From a bacterium (GTDB lineage Bacteria > Krumholzibacteriota > Krumholzibacteria > LZORAL124-64-63): a DNA stretch of 5,266 nucleotides. Under the pieces are notes generated by a model that was not told the origin of the DNA, made no database searches, and saw nothing but the letters and a program-made list of their open reading frames with translations. This document shows, in pieces, positions 1 through 5,266 of the stretch. Location of the stretch: positions 1 through 5,266 of the forward strand of contig JAASSM010000183.1 in the NCBI GenBank assembly GCA_021767885.1, read 5' to 3'. Position numbers and translations under genes: made by a program. Position 1 is the stretch's first letter. Each line of letters begins with the position of its first letter.

Positions 1-312
1 GCGGTGCCGTGGCTGCCCGGCTTCGGCGGTCTGCTGCTGACCGCACCCCTGATCGGCCTGGGCTGCGGGGTGGCGTACCATGCGAGCATCTTCTACAGCC
101 TGGCCGCGCCCGATGCGCGGGGCCGCTACGCGGGGATCCACGAGGGCCTCATCGGCGCCGGCGGGTTCCTGCCGCCGCTGCTGGCGGGCCTGCTGGTCCG
201 CGCCGGCCTGGGCCTGGCCGCGCCCTACGCCCTGGCGGCCGCGCTGCTCGCCGGCGCCGTGCTGCTGCAGATGGTCCTGCTCGCCATGCACGTCCGGAGG
301 ACCCGTCCGTGA
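1..312 (+). CDS. MFS transporter, C-terminal fragment (5' end outside window)
   Basis: The reading frame is open from base 1 and ends at TGA 310-312, giving 103 residues of the C-terminal end of an integral membrane protein. Two or three very hydrophobic stretches are visible: about residues 9-32 (rich in Gly/Leu), 47-67 and 72-97. Between the first and second lies a polar loop with the motif RGRYAGIHEGLIGAGG. A small basic loop of this kind, followed by a Gly-rich helix with a Pro pair (FLPPLLAGLL), is typical of the region between transmembrane helices 10 and 11 of 12-helix MFS transporters, so helices 10-12 are probably what is present. The tail is short and basic (HVRRTRP), as expected for a cytoplasmic C terminus. 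The GTG at 4 is not a credible start, because the fragment opens inside a hydrophobic region. The substrate cannot be told from this piece. It lies 63 nt upstream of hemE on the same strand and could be co-transcribed, but a role in porphyrin or heme export would be a guess. Confidence 0.75.
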   Translation, partial: AVPWLPGFGGLLLTAPLIGLGCGVAYHASIFYSLAAPDARGRYAGIHEGLIGAGGFLPPLLAGLLVRAGLGLAAPYALAAALLAGAVLLQMVLLAMHVRRTRP

Positions 313-337
313 CTTGGCGCCTCTAGCTGATTATTTT
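309..337 (+). promoter_or_regulatory. Candidate sigma70-type promoter for the hem operon
   Basis: GTGACT at 309-314 matches the -35 consensus TTGACA at 4 of 6 positions. TATTTT at 332-337 matches the -10 consensus TATAAT at 4 of 6. The spacer is exactly 17 bp. The -10 lies in the only evident AT-rich patch of the window (321-351 is about 39% G+C by count). Transcription would start near 344, leaving a leader of about 32 nt before hemE. The -35 overlaps the transporter stop codon. Matches of this quality can arise by chance, so this is a candidate only; the hem genes could equally be read through from upstream. Confidence 0.35.
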
Positions 338-344
338 GGTCAGA

Positions 345-352
345 GTTCGAAC
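345..352. promoter_or_regulatory. 8-bp perfect palindrome (possible operator) in the hemE leader
   Basis: GTTCGAAC is a perfect inverted repeat placed at or just after the predicted transcription start and upstream of the hemE ribosome site. Its position would suit a repressor operator. The symmetry does not extend beyond 8 bp, I do not recognise it as the site of a named regulator, and one palindrome of this length can be chance. Confidence 0.2.
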
Positions 353-364
353 CACCCCCCCGAC

Positions 365-370
365 GAGGTG
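365..370 (+). promoter_or_regulatory. Ribosome binding site for hemE
   Basis: GAGGTG lies 5 nt before ATG 376 (7 nt when counted from the GAGG core). It complements the 3' end of 16S rRNA and supports 376 as the hemE start. A run of seven C residues (355-361) sits just upstream. Confidence 0.7.
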
Positions 371-375
371 ACGCC

Positions 376-1413
376 ATGCCCCCCATCGATCAGAACGCCC
401 CCTTCCTCGTGGCCCTGCGCGGCGAGCGCCCGGAGCGCCGGCCGCTGTGGATCATGCGCCAGGCCGGCCGCTACCTGCCCGAGTACCGGGCCGTGCGCGA
501 GAAGGCCAGCTTCCACGAGCTGTGCACCACGCCCGAGCTGGCCTGCGAGGTCACCCTGCAGCCGCTGCGGCGGTTCGACCTCGATGCGATGATCATCTTC
601 AGCGACATCCTGACACCGCTGGGCCCCATGGGCGCGGAGTTCGACTTCACCCACGGCGCCCCCAGGCTGGCCGCCCCCCTGCGGGACGAGGACGACTTCG
701 CGCGGCTCGAGGTGGTGGATCCCACCGCGGAGCTCGGCTTCGTGGCCGACGCCATCCGCCTGGTGCGCGCCGAGCGCCCGCAGACGCCGCTCATCGGCTT
801 CGCCGGCGCCCCGCTCACCCTGGCCGCGTACCTGGTGGAGGGCGGAGGCAGCTCCGACTTCCGGCACTTCAAGACCCTGCTGTACTCGCGGCCCGCGCTG
901 GCCGAGCAGCTCCTCGGCCGACTCGCCGACCAGGTGGTCCGCCACCTGACCATGCAGGTCGAGGCCGGCTGCGCCGCCGTGCAGGTCTTCGACAGCTGGG
1001 CCTCCATCCTCCACCCGGACGACTACCGCCGCTTCGCCCTGCCGCCGCTGCAGACCATCATGCGCGGCCTGGCGGACCTGGGCGTCCCGCGCATCCTCTT
1101 CTCCAAGGGCGGCGCCGGGAACCTGCCGGTGCTCCGCGAGGTGGGCGCCGATGCCCTCTCCCTGGACTGGACCTGCGACCTGGCCGCGGTGGCCGCCGCC
1201 GCACCGGAGCTGGTGCTGCAGGGGAACCTGGACCCGGTGGTGCTGTTCGGCACCGAGGAGGAGCTGGTCCGCCGCGCCCGCGCCGTCTGCCGCGCCGGCG
1301 ACCACGCCCGCAGCCATGTCTTCAACCTGGGCCACGGCATCCTGCCGCAGACGCCGCCGGAGATGGTGGCGCGCCTGGTCGACACCGTTCACGCCCACCA
1401 GCCGGAGGCCTAG
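376..1413 (+). CDS. hemE: Uroporphyrinogen decarboxylase HemE
   Basis: This cytoplasmic enzyme removes the carboxyl groups of the four acetate side chains of uroporphyrinogen III to give coproporphyrinogen III, without a cofactor. The 345-residue length is normal for the family, which forms a single TIM-barrel domain. The N-terminal signature PLWIMRQAGRYLPEYR (residues 23-38) supplies the substrate-binding Arg28 and Arg32. The key aspartate is Asp77 in IIFSDILTPLG, equivalent to human Asp86. The second signature GFAGAPLTLAAYLVEG (141-156) contains Tyr152 (human Tyr164). Ser207 in FDSW matches human Ser219, and His320 in NLGHGILP matches human His339. All expected active-site residues are therefore present. 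One oddity is Leu147, where the second signature usually has an aromatic residue. ATG 376 is chosen because it follows a good ribosome site and gives the usual short N terminus. It is the first gene of the hem cluster, and its stop codon directly abuts the hemN start. Confidence 0.97.
   Translation: MPPIDQNAPFLVALRGERPERRPLWIMRQAGRYLPEYRAVREKASFHELCTTPELACEVTLQPLRRFDLDAMIIFSDILTPLGPMGAEFDFTHGAPRLAAPLRDEDDFARLEVVDPTAELGFVADAIRLVRAERPQTPLIGFAGAPLTLAAYLVEGGGSSDFRHFKTLLYSRPALAEQLLGRLADQVVRHLTMQVEAGCAAVQVFDSWASILHPDDYRRFALPPLQTIMRGLADLGVPRILFSKGGAGNLPVLREVGADALSLDWTCDLAAVAAAAPELVLQGNLDPVVLFGTEEELVRRARAVCRAGDHARSHVFNLGHGILPQTPPEMVARLVDTVHAHQPEA
1404..1408 (+). promoter_or_regulatory. Ribosome binding site for hemN, inside the hemE 3' end
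   Basis: GGAGG lies 5 nt before ATG 1414 and within the last codons of hemE. Because the hemE stop codon (1411-1413) sits between it and the hemN start, ribosomes finishing hemE can restart directly, suggesting translational coupling. Confidence 0.75.
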
Positions 1414-2781
1414 ATGCGCGTCCACGTCCCCGCCGACCTGCTCACACGCCTGGACCGGCCCGGGCCGCGGTACACCAGCTACCCCACGGTTCCCGCCTGG
1501 AGCGACGGCTTCGGCGCGGCCGACTGGGAGGCCGCGCTGGCCGACCTCGCCGCCGAGCCGGACCGCGAGGTGAGCCTCTACGTCCACCTGCCCTACTGCG
1601 TCCGGCGGTGCCACTACTGCGGCTGCAACGCGGCCGTGCCCGACAGCCGCGAGGACGTCGACCGCTACCTCGACCACCTGGAGCGGGAGCTCGACCTGCT
1701 GGTCGCTCGCGTGGGCCGGCGCAAGGTGGTCCAGATGCACTGGGGCGGCGGGACGCCCAACTACCAGACCGAGGCCCAGATGCGCCGCACGTGGCAGCTC
1801 GTGGCCGACCGCTTCGACCTCGACGGCGAGCTCTCCCTGGAGTGCGATCCCCGGGCGGCGCGGTCGGACCAGCCGGCGCTGCTGCGCGAGCTGGGGTTCA
1901 ATCGCATCAGCATGGGCGTGCAGGACTTCGATCCCCGCGTGCAGGAGGCCATCGGCCGCAGGCAGCCCGAGGCGGTGACCCGCCGCTGGGTGGACGCCTC
2001 GCGAGCCGCCGGCTTCGACAGCCTCAACCTGGATCTGGTCTACGGCCTGCCCCACCAGACCCGCGAGGGCTTCGCCGACACCCTGCGCCGCGTGCTCGCG
2101 CTCGAGCCCGACCGCCTGGCCGTGTTCGGCTACGCCCACGTGCCCTGGTCCAAGCCGCACCAGGAGATCATCGACACCAGCACCCTGCCGCCGGGGCCGG
2201 AGCGCTTCGCCCTCTACCAGCTGGCCGTCGAGACCCTCACCGAGGCGGGCTACGTCTGGATCGGCCTCGACCACTTCGCGCGGCCGGACGACGAGCTCGC
2301 CGCGGCGCTCGCCGAGCGCCGCCTGCACCGCAACTTCATGGGCTACACCACGCGCCCGGCGCTGGACATGCTGGCGGCCGGCAACAGCGCCATCGCCGAC
2401 GTGCGCGACCGCTTCGGCCAGACCGCGCCGCTGGTGGGCGCCTACCAGGAGAAGGTGGCCGCCGGCCAGCTGCCCATCATCCGCGGCCACGCCCTGAGCG
2501 AGGACGACCGCCTCCGCCGGCGCGTGATCCTGCACCTGATGTGCAACCTGGAGCTGCCCTGGGACCTGACCGTGGCCGGGTTCGGCGGCCCCGTGCCCGA
2601 GCTGATCCCCGAGGCCATGCCGCAACTGGAGCCCCTGGTCGCCGACGGGCTGATCACCGTGGACGAGCGCGGTCTGCAGGCCACCGATCTGGGCCGGTTC
2701 TTCCTGCGCAACGTGGCCATGGTCTTCGACGCGTACCTGGAGACCGGCGGCGAGCGCCCCCTCTACTCCCGCACCGTCTAG
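1414..2781 (+). CDS. hemN: Oxygen-independent coproporphyrinogen III oxidase HemN (radical SAM)
   Basis: This cytoplasmic radical-SAM enzyme oxidatively decarboxylates the two propionate side chains of coproporphyrinogen III to vinyl groups, giving protoporphyrinogen IX without O2. The 455-residue protein is collinear with the E. coli enzyme. Its N-terminal RYTSYPT (19-25) is a hallmark of true HemN. The cluster motif CX3CX2CXC is Cys62, Cys66, Cys69 and Cys71, the same numbering as in E. coli, with Tyr56 just before it. SAM-binding GGGTP is at 111-115. Glu143, Gln170 (GVQDF), Arg182 and Asp207 (LNLDLVYGLP) correspond by alignment from memory to E. coli Glu145, Gln172, Arg184 and Asp209. DHFARPDDELA and HRNFMGYTT are further HemN-specific blocks, followed by the C-terminal helical domain. 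The RYTSYPT block, the fourth cysteine and the full-length C-terminal domain argue against the heme chaperone HemW, a common misannotation. The gene starts immediately after the hemE stop. Confidence 0.96.
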   Translation: MRVHVPADLLTRLDRPGPRYTSYPTVPAWSDGFGAADWEAALADLAAEPDREVSLYVHLPYCVRRCHYCGCNAAVPDSREDVDRYLDHLERELDLLVARVGRRKVVQMHWGGGTPNYQTEAQMRRTWQLVADRFDLDGELSLECDPRAARSDQPALLRELGFNRISMGVQDFDPRVQEAIGRRQPEAVTRRWVDASRAAGFDSLNLDLVYGLPHQTREGFADTLRRVLALEPDRLAVFGYAHVPWSKPHQEIIDTSTLPPGPERFALYQLAVETLTEAGYVWIGLDHFARPDDELAAALAERRLHRNFMGYTTRPALDMLAAGNSAIADVRDRFGQTAPLVGAYQEKVAAGQLPIIRGHALSEDDRLRRRVILHLMCNLELPWDLTVAGFGGPVPELIPEAMPQLEPLVADGLITVDERGLQATDLGRFFLRNVAMVFDAYLETGGERPLYSRTV

Positions 2782-2784
2782 CCC

Positions 2785-2790
2785 GAGGAG
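2785..2790 (+). promoter_or_regulatory. Ribosome binding site for hemH, supporting a GTG start
   Basis: GAGGAG lies 5 nt before GTG 2796 in the 14-nt gap after hemN. No ATG in this frame lies nearby, the first downstream being at 2934 inside conserved ferrochelatase sequence, so this site decides the start. Confidence 0.7.
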
Positions 2791-2795
2791 ACCGC

Positions 2796-3911
2796 GTGCG
2801 CTACGCTCCGCCCCTCTGCTCCGCCCGCCGCCTGGATCCCGCCCGCCGGACGGGTCTGCTCTACCTCGGCCTCGGCGGCCCCGACGGCCCCGAGGCCGTG
2901 GCGCCCTTCCTGACCAACCTCTTCGCCGATCCCATGGTGCTGCCCCTGCCGGCGTGGCTGTCGCGGCCGCTGGGCAAGGTCATCGTGGCGCGGCGGGTGA
3001 AGGCGGTGCGCCAGAAGTACCTCGAGCTCGGGTTCGGCGGTGGTTCGCCGCAGCTCGACTGGTCGGAGAAGCAGGCCCGGGCGCTGGCCGACCGGCTGGG
3101 CGAGTACGGCCTGGACGTGCGCCCGGCCGTGGCCATGCGCTACTGGCACCCCTTCACCGCCGAGGCCCTCGCCACGCTGCGCGAGCAGGGTGCCGAGCAG
3201 CTCCTGGTGGTCCCCACCTACCCGCAGTACAGCGTGGCCACCACCGGCTCGAGCCTGGCCGAGCTGGACCGCGAGCTGGCGCGGATCCGCTGGCAGCCGG
3301 CGCGGCACGTGCTGCGCCAGTGGCCGCTGCTGCCGGGCTACGTGGACCTGCTCGCGCGGCAGGCCGCCGAGCAGCTGGCGGCCTGGAGCCAGGCGGGCCT
3401 CGATCCCGCCGAGACCGCCCTGGTCTACACGGCCCACTCGCTACCGGTGCGGTTCGATCGTGGCGGCGATGCCTACGCGCGCCAGACCCGGGCCACCGTC
3501 CGCGCCGTCCATGCCGCGCTGGCCGGTCAGCTGGACGGCCTGCTCCACGACGACGGCCATCTCGGCCGCCTGCGCGTCGGCGGCGCCGAGCCGCAGCTGG
3601 TCTACCAGAGCAAGGTGGGCCCCGTCACCTGGCTTGGGCCGCCCACCGAGGAGACCTGCATCGCCCTGGTCCGGCAGGGAGCCCGGCATCTGCTGGTGGT
3701 GCCGGTCAGCTTCAACTGCGAGCACATCGAGACCATCGACGAGCTGGATCACGAGCTGGGCGAGGCGGTGGCCGCGGCGGGCGCCGAGACGTTCGCCCGC
3801 ACGGCGGCCCTGAACCTGGACCCGGCCTGGCTCCGCTCGCTGGGCGATCACCTGGCCGGCCGCGCCTTCGGCGTGGGTGCGGCCGCGACCCCGGAGGGTA
3901 GCGGTGTCTGA
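2796..3911 (+). CDS. hemH: Ferrochelatase HemH (protoporphyrin type)
   Basis: This enzyme inserts Fe2+ into protoporphyrin IX to make protoheme. The frame is open far upstream through hemE and hemN, but homology begins only near LLYLGLGGPDGPEAV, so GTG 2796 with its ribosome site is the start, giving 371 residues. Recognisable blocks are GGPDGPEAVAPFLTNLFADP near the N terminus, GGGSPQLDWSEKQA, YPQYSVATTGSSL (142-154), AHSLP with the metal-site His214 (human His263), QSKVGPVTWLGPPTEE (271-286), and CEHIETIDELD with Glu312 (human Glu343). QSKVGP-WLGP and YPQYS--TTGSSL resemble the human enzyme more than the Bacillus one, favouring a protoporphyrin-using enzyme over a coproporphyrin ferrochelatase; this is inference. 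Only three cysteines occur (8, 288, 308), so none of the known [2Fe-2S] sites can form. Residues 243-267 form a longer connection than usual. There is no signal peptide or membrane segment. The gene overlaps hemG by 8 nt. Confidence 0.96.
   Translation: MRYAPPLCSARRLDPARRTGLLYLGLGGPDGPEAVAPFLTNLFADPMVLPLPAWLSRPLGKVIVARRVKAVRQKYLELGFGGGSPQLDWSEKQARALADRLGEYGLDVRPAVAMRYWHPFTAEALATLREQGAEQLLVVPTYPQYSVATTGSSLAELDRELARIRWQPARHVLRQWPLLPGYVDLLARQAAEQLAAWSQAGLDPAETALVYTAHSLPVRFDRGGDAYARQTRATVRAVHAALAGQLDGLLHDDGHLGRLRVGGAEPQLVYQSKVGPVTWLGPPTEETCIALVRQGARHLLVVPVSFNCEHIETIDELDHELGEAVAAAGAETFARTAALNLDPAWLRSLGDHLAGRAFGVGAAATPEGSGV
3893..3898 (+). promoter_or_regulatory. Ribosome binding site for hemG, inside the hemH 3' end
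   Basis: GGAGGG lies 5 nt before GTG 3904 and within the last codons of hemH. It supports the overlapping GTG as the hemG start over the next in-frame GTG at 3946, which would fall just before the FAD-binding strand and has no comparable site. Confidence 0.7.
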
Positions 3912-5266
3912 TTCCCCCTCGCACGAGACCACCGGCCCGCCCCGCGTGGCCATCATCGGCGGCGGTGTCACCGGCCTGGCCGTGGCCTGGCGCCTGGAGA
4001 ATCCGCCCACCGACACCGGCCCCGTGCCGGCGGTCACCGTCTTCGAGGCCGCCCCCCGCGTGGGCGGCAACCTGCGCACCGAGCAGGACGGCGAGTTCCG
4101 CGTCGAGTGGGGACCCAACGGCTTCCTCAGCAGCGAGCCCGCCACCCTCGAGCTGGCCCGCGAGGCCGGCCTCGAGGATCAGCTGCTGCGCAGCGACGAC
4201 GCCGCCCGGCGGCGCTTCCTCCACGTGCGCGGCAAGGTCCGGGAGATCCCCTCCAGTCCGGGCGCGTTCCTGGCCAGCACCCTCTTCTCCCCCGCGGCCA
4301 AGCTGCGCATCGCCGGCGAGCTGCTGGTCCCGCGACGGCCCCATCTCGGCGAGGAGGCGGAGCATCCCGAGGCGGACGAGACGGTGTGGCGCTTCGGCGC
4401 GCGCCGGCTGGGCGTCGAGTTCGCCGACACCATGCTCGACCCCATGGTCCGCGGCATCACCGGCGGCGACTGCCGCCGGGTCTCGCTGGCGGCGGCGTTC
4501 CCCCGCATGGTGGAACTGGAGAAGGACCACGGCGGCCTCTTCCGGGCCCTGTTCACCCTGGCGCGCCAGCGCCGGCGGGAGGGCACGCGGCGCGAGGGCG
4601 GCACCGGCGGTCCCAGCGGGGTGCTCACCAGCTTCACCGGCGGCATCCAGATGCTGCCCGACGCCCTGGCCCGCGGCCTGCGGGGCACCGTGCGCACCGC
4701 CTGCCCCGTCACGGCGCTCGAGCCCGCAGACGGGGGCTGGTCCGTCATCGCCGGCGGCCAGCGCCACGGTCCCTTCGCCGCCGTGGTGGACGCCGGTCCG
4801 GCCCACGCCGCGGCCGGTTACCATCCCGACGCCGAGGTGCGCCGCCTGCTCGGGGGCATCCGTTTCAACCCCATCACCGTGATCGCCGTGGCCCTGCGCC
4901 GCGAGGACGTGGTCCACCCCCTCGACGGCTTCGGCATGCTCACGCCGAGCAAGGAGCGGCGCGATCTCATGGGCGTGCTGTGGACCAGCAGCATCTGGCG
5001 CCATCGCGCCCCCGCGGGCACGGTCCTGCTGCGCTGCATGGCCGGCGATCCGACCTGGCTCGACCTGCCCGAGGCCGAGGTGGTGCGGCGCACCTGCGCC
5101 GAGCTCGACCACCTCTACGGGCTGCGAGGCCAGCCGCTGCGGCACTGGGTGGTGCGCTGGCCGCAGGCCATCGCCGAGTACGAGGTGGGCCACCTCGCTC
5201 GCCTCGCCGCGGTGGAGCGGGCTCTCGCCCGCACGCCCGGGCTGATCATCACCGGCAGCAGCTACC
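3904..5266 (+). CDS. hemG: FAD-dependent protoporphyrinogen oxidase HemG/HemY (3' end outside window)
   Basis: This flavoprotein performs the six-electron oxidation of protoporphyrinogen IX to protoporphyrin IX, normally with O2 as acceptor; it is also named HemY or PgoX and is unrelated to the flavodoxin-like E. coli HemG. The frame runs from GTG 3904 to the window edge (454 codons). The FAD dinucleotide-binding motif GGGVTGLAVAWRL is at residues 19-31. Glu48 in VTVFEA would bind the ribose, followed by GGN-R and EWGPNGF (68-74). The middle shows family blocks such as LDPMVRGITGGD and SFTGGIQMLPDALA, then NPITVIAVAL (about 322-331). ITGSSY (449-454) is the start of the conserved C-terminal FAD motif, normally followed by GVG-PDC-like sequence, so perhaps 30 residues are missing. 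The sequence resembles the Myxococcus xanthus enzyme throughout, as I recall it. A coproporphyrinogen oxidase (CgoX) cannot be excluded by sequence alone, but HemN next door favours the protoporphyrinogen role. The first 14 residues are polar, with no clear signal peptide. Confidence 0.94.
   Translation, partial: MSDSPSHETTGPPRVAIIGGGVTGLAVAWRLENPPTDTGPVPAVTVFEAAPRVGGNLRTEQDGEFRVEWGPNGFLSSEPATLELAREAGLEDQLLRSDDAARRRFLHVRGKVREIPSSPGAFLASTLFSPAAKLRIAGELLVPRRPHLGEEAEHPEADETVWRFGARRLGVEFADTMLDPMVRGITGGDCRRVSLAAAFPRMVELEKDHGGLFRALFTLARQRRREGTRREGGTGGPSGVLTSFTGGIQMLPDALARGLRGTVRTACPVTALEPADGGWSVIAGGQRHGPFAAVVDAGPAHAAAGYHPDAEVRRLLGGIRFNPITVIAVALRREDVVHPLDGFGMLTPSKERRDLMGVLWTSSIWRHRAPAGTVLLRCMAGDPTWLDLPEAEVVRRTCAELDHLYGLRGQPLRHWVVRWPQAIAEYEVGHLARLAAVERALARTPGLIITGSSY

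Noticed and set aside
313..345. Possible terminator after the transporter gene (TTATTTTGGT region)
   Set aside because: The only inverted repeat is CTGA/TCAG (327-330 and 340-343) with a 9-nt loop. There is no GC-rich stem followed by a T run, so it does not qualify as an intrinsic terminator.
345..353. GTTCGAACC resembles the T-loop of a tRNA
   Set aside because: The flanking bases do not form a T-stem (341-345 against 353-357 gives only two pairs), and no acceptor, anticodon or D arm can be found around it in the 63-nt gap.
340..2625. 761-residue open frame on the minus strand, antisense to hemE and hemN
   Set aside because: Its codons mirror the two well-supported genes on the + strand. 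The translation is rich in Gly, Ala, Arg, His, Val and Gln without recognisable domains, a usual by-product of very high G+C with few stop codons.
1414..2781. hemN as the heme chaperone HemW
   Set aside because: The N-terminal RYTSYPT block, the four-cysteine CX3CX2CXC motif and the complete C-terminal domain ending in LYSRTV match HemN rather than the shorter HemW.
447..2795. Long open extension upstream of hemH in the same frame, giving an apparent 1154-residue protein
   Set aside because: The region before 2796 is an Arg/Pro/Gly-rich out-of-frame reading of hemE and hemN. Ferrochelatase homology begins only after GTG 2796, which has its own ribosome site, so this is not a fusion protein.
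3712..5193. 493-residue minus-strand frame opposite hemG and the hemH end
   Set aside because: It is antisense to clear HemG and HemH coding sequence, has low-complexity Gly/Ala/Arg/Pro composition, and shows no domain I recognise.

Overview
This window comes from a very GC-rich bacterial chromosome (roughly 70% or more G+C by eye, with strong G/C preference at third codon positions). It is almost wholly coding on the + strand. It holds the end of one membrane-transporter gene followed by four tightly packed genes for the last steps of protoheme synthesis. The protein sequences resemble those of Gram-negative, high-GC bacteria. The last gene looks much like the soluble FAD protoporphyrinogen oxidase of Myxococcus. 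Myxobacteria or another deep-branching high-GC phylum would fit, but the window does not settle the lineage.

Layout: 1-312 is the C-terminal end of a major facilitator superfamily (MFS) transporter. Positions 313-375 form a short gap with the only clearly AT-rich patch in the window; it carries a plausible promoter and an 8-bp palindrome. Then come hemE (376-1413, uroporphyrinogen decarboxylase), hemN (1414-2781, oxygen-independent coproporphyrinogen III oxidase), hemH (2796-3911, ferrochelatase) and hemG, also called hemY (3904 to the window edge, FAD-dependent protoporphyrinogen oxidase, lacking perhaps its last 30 residues). The hem genes are separated by 0 nt, 14 nt and an 8-nt overlap. 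Each has a good Shine-Dalgarno sequence, so they very likely form one translationally coupled operon.

Together the four enzymes convert uroporphyrinogen III to coproporphyrinogen III (HemE), protoporphyrinogen IX (HemN), protoporphyrin IX (HemG) and protoheme (HemH). This is the complete protoporphyrin-dependent lower branch. The decarboxylation step is the radical-SAM, oxygen-independent type, while the oxidation step is of a family that normally uses O2.

I found no undescribed system here: it is a well-formed heme operon. The points most worth a second look are a cysteine-free insertion of about 18 residues in HemH, the eukaryote-like motifs of that enzyme without cluster cysteines, the pairing of O2-independent and O2-dependent steps, and the AT-rich palindromic leader before hemE. 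There is no stretch over 300 bases without a gene, and I saw no RNA gene, mobile element, CRISPR array or clear terminator.
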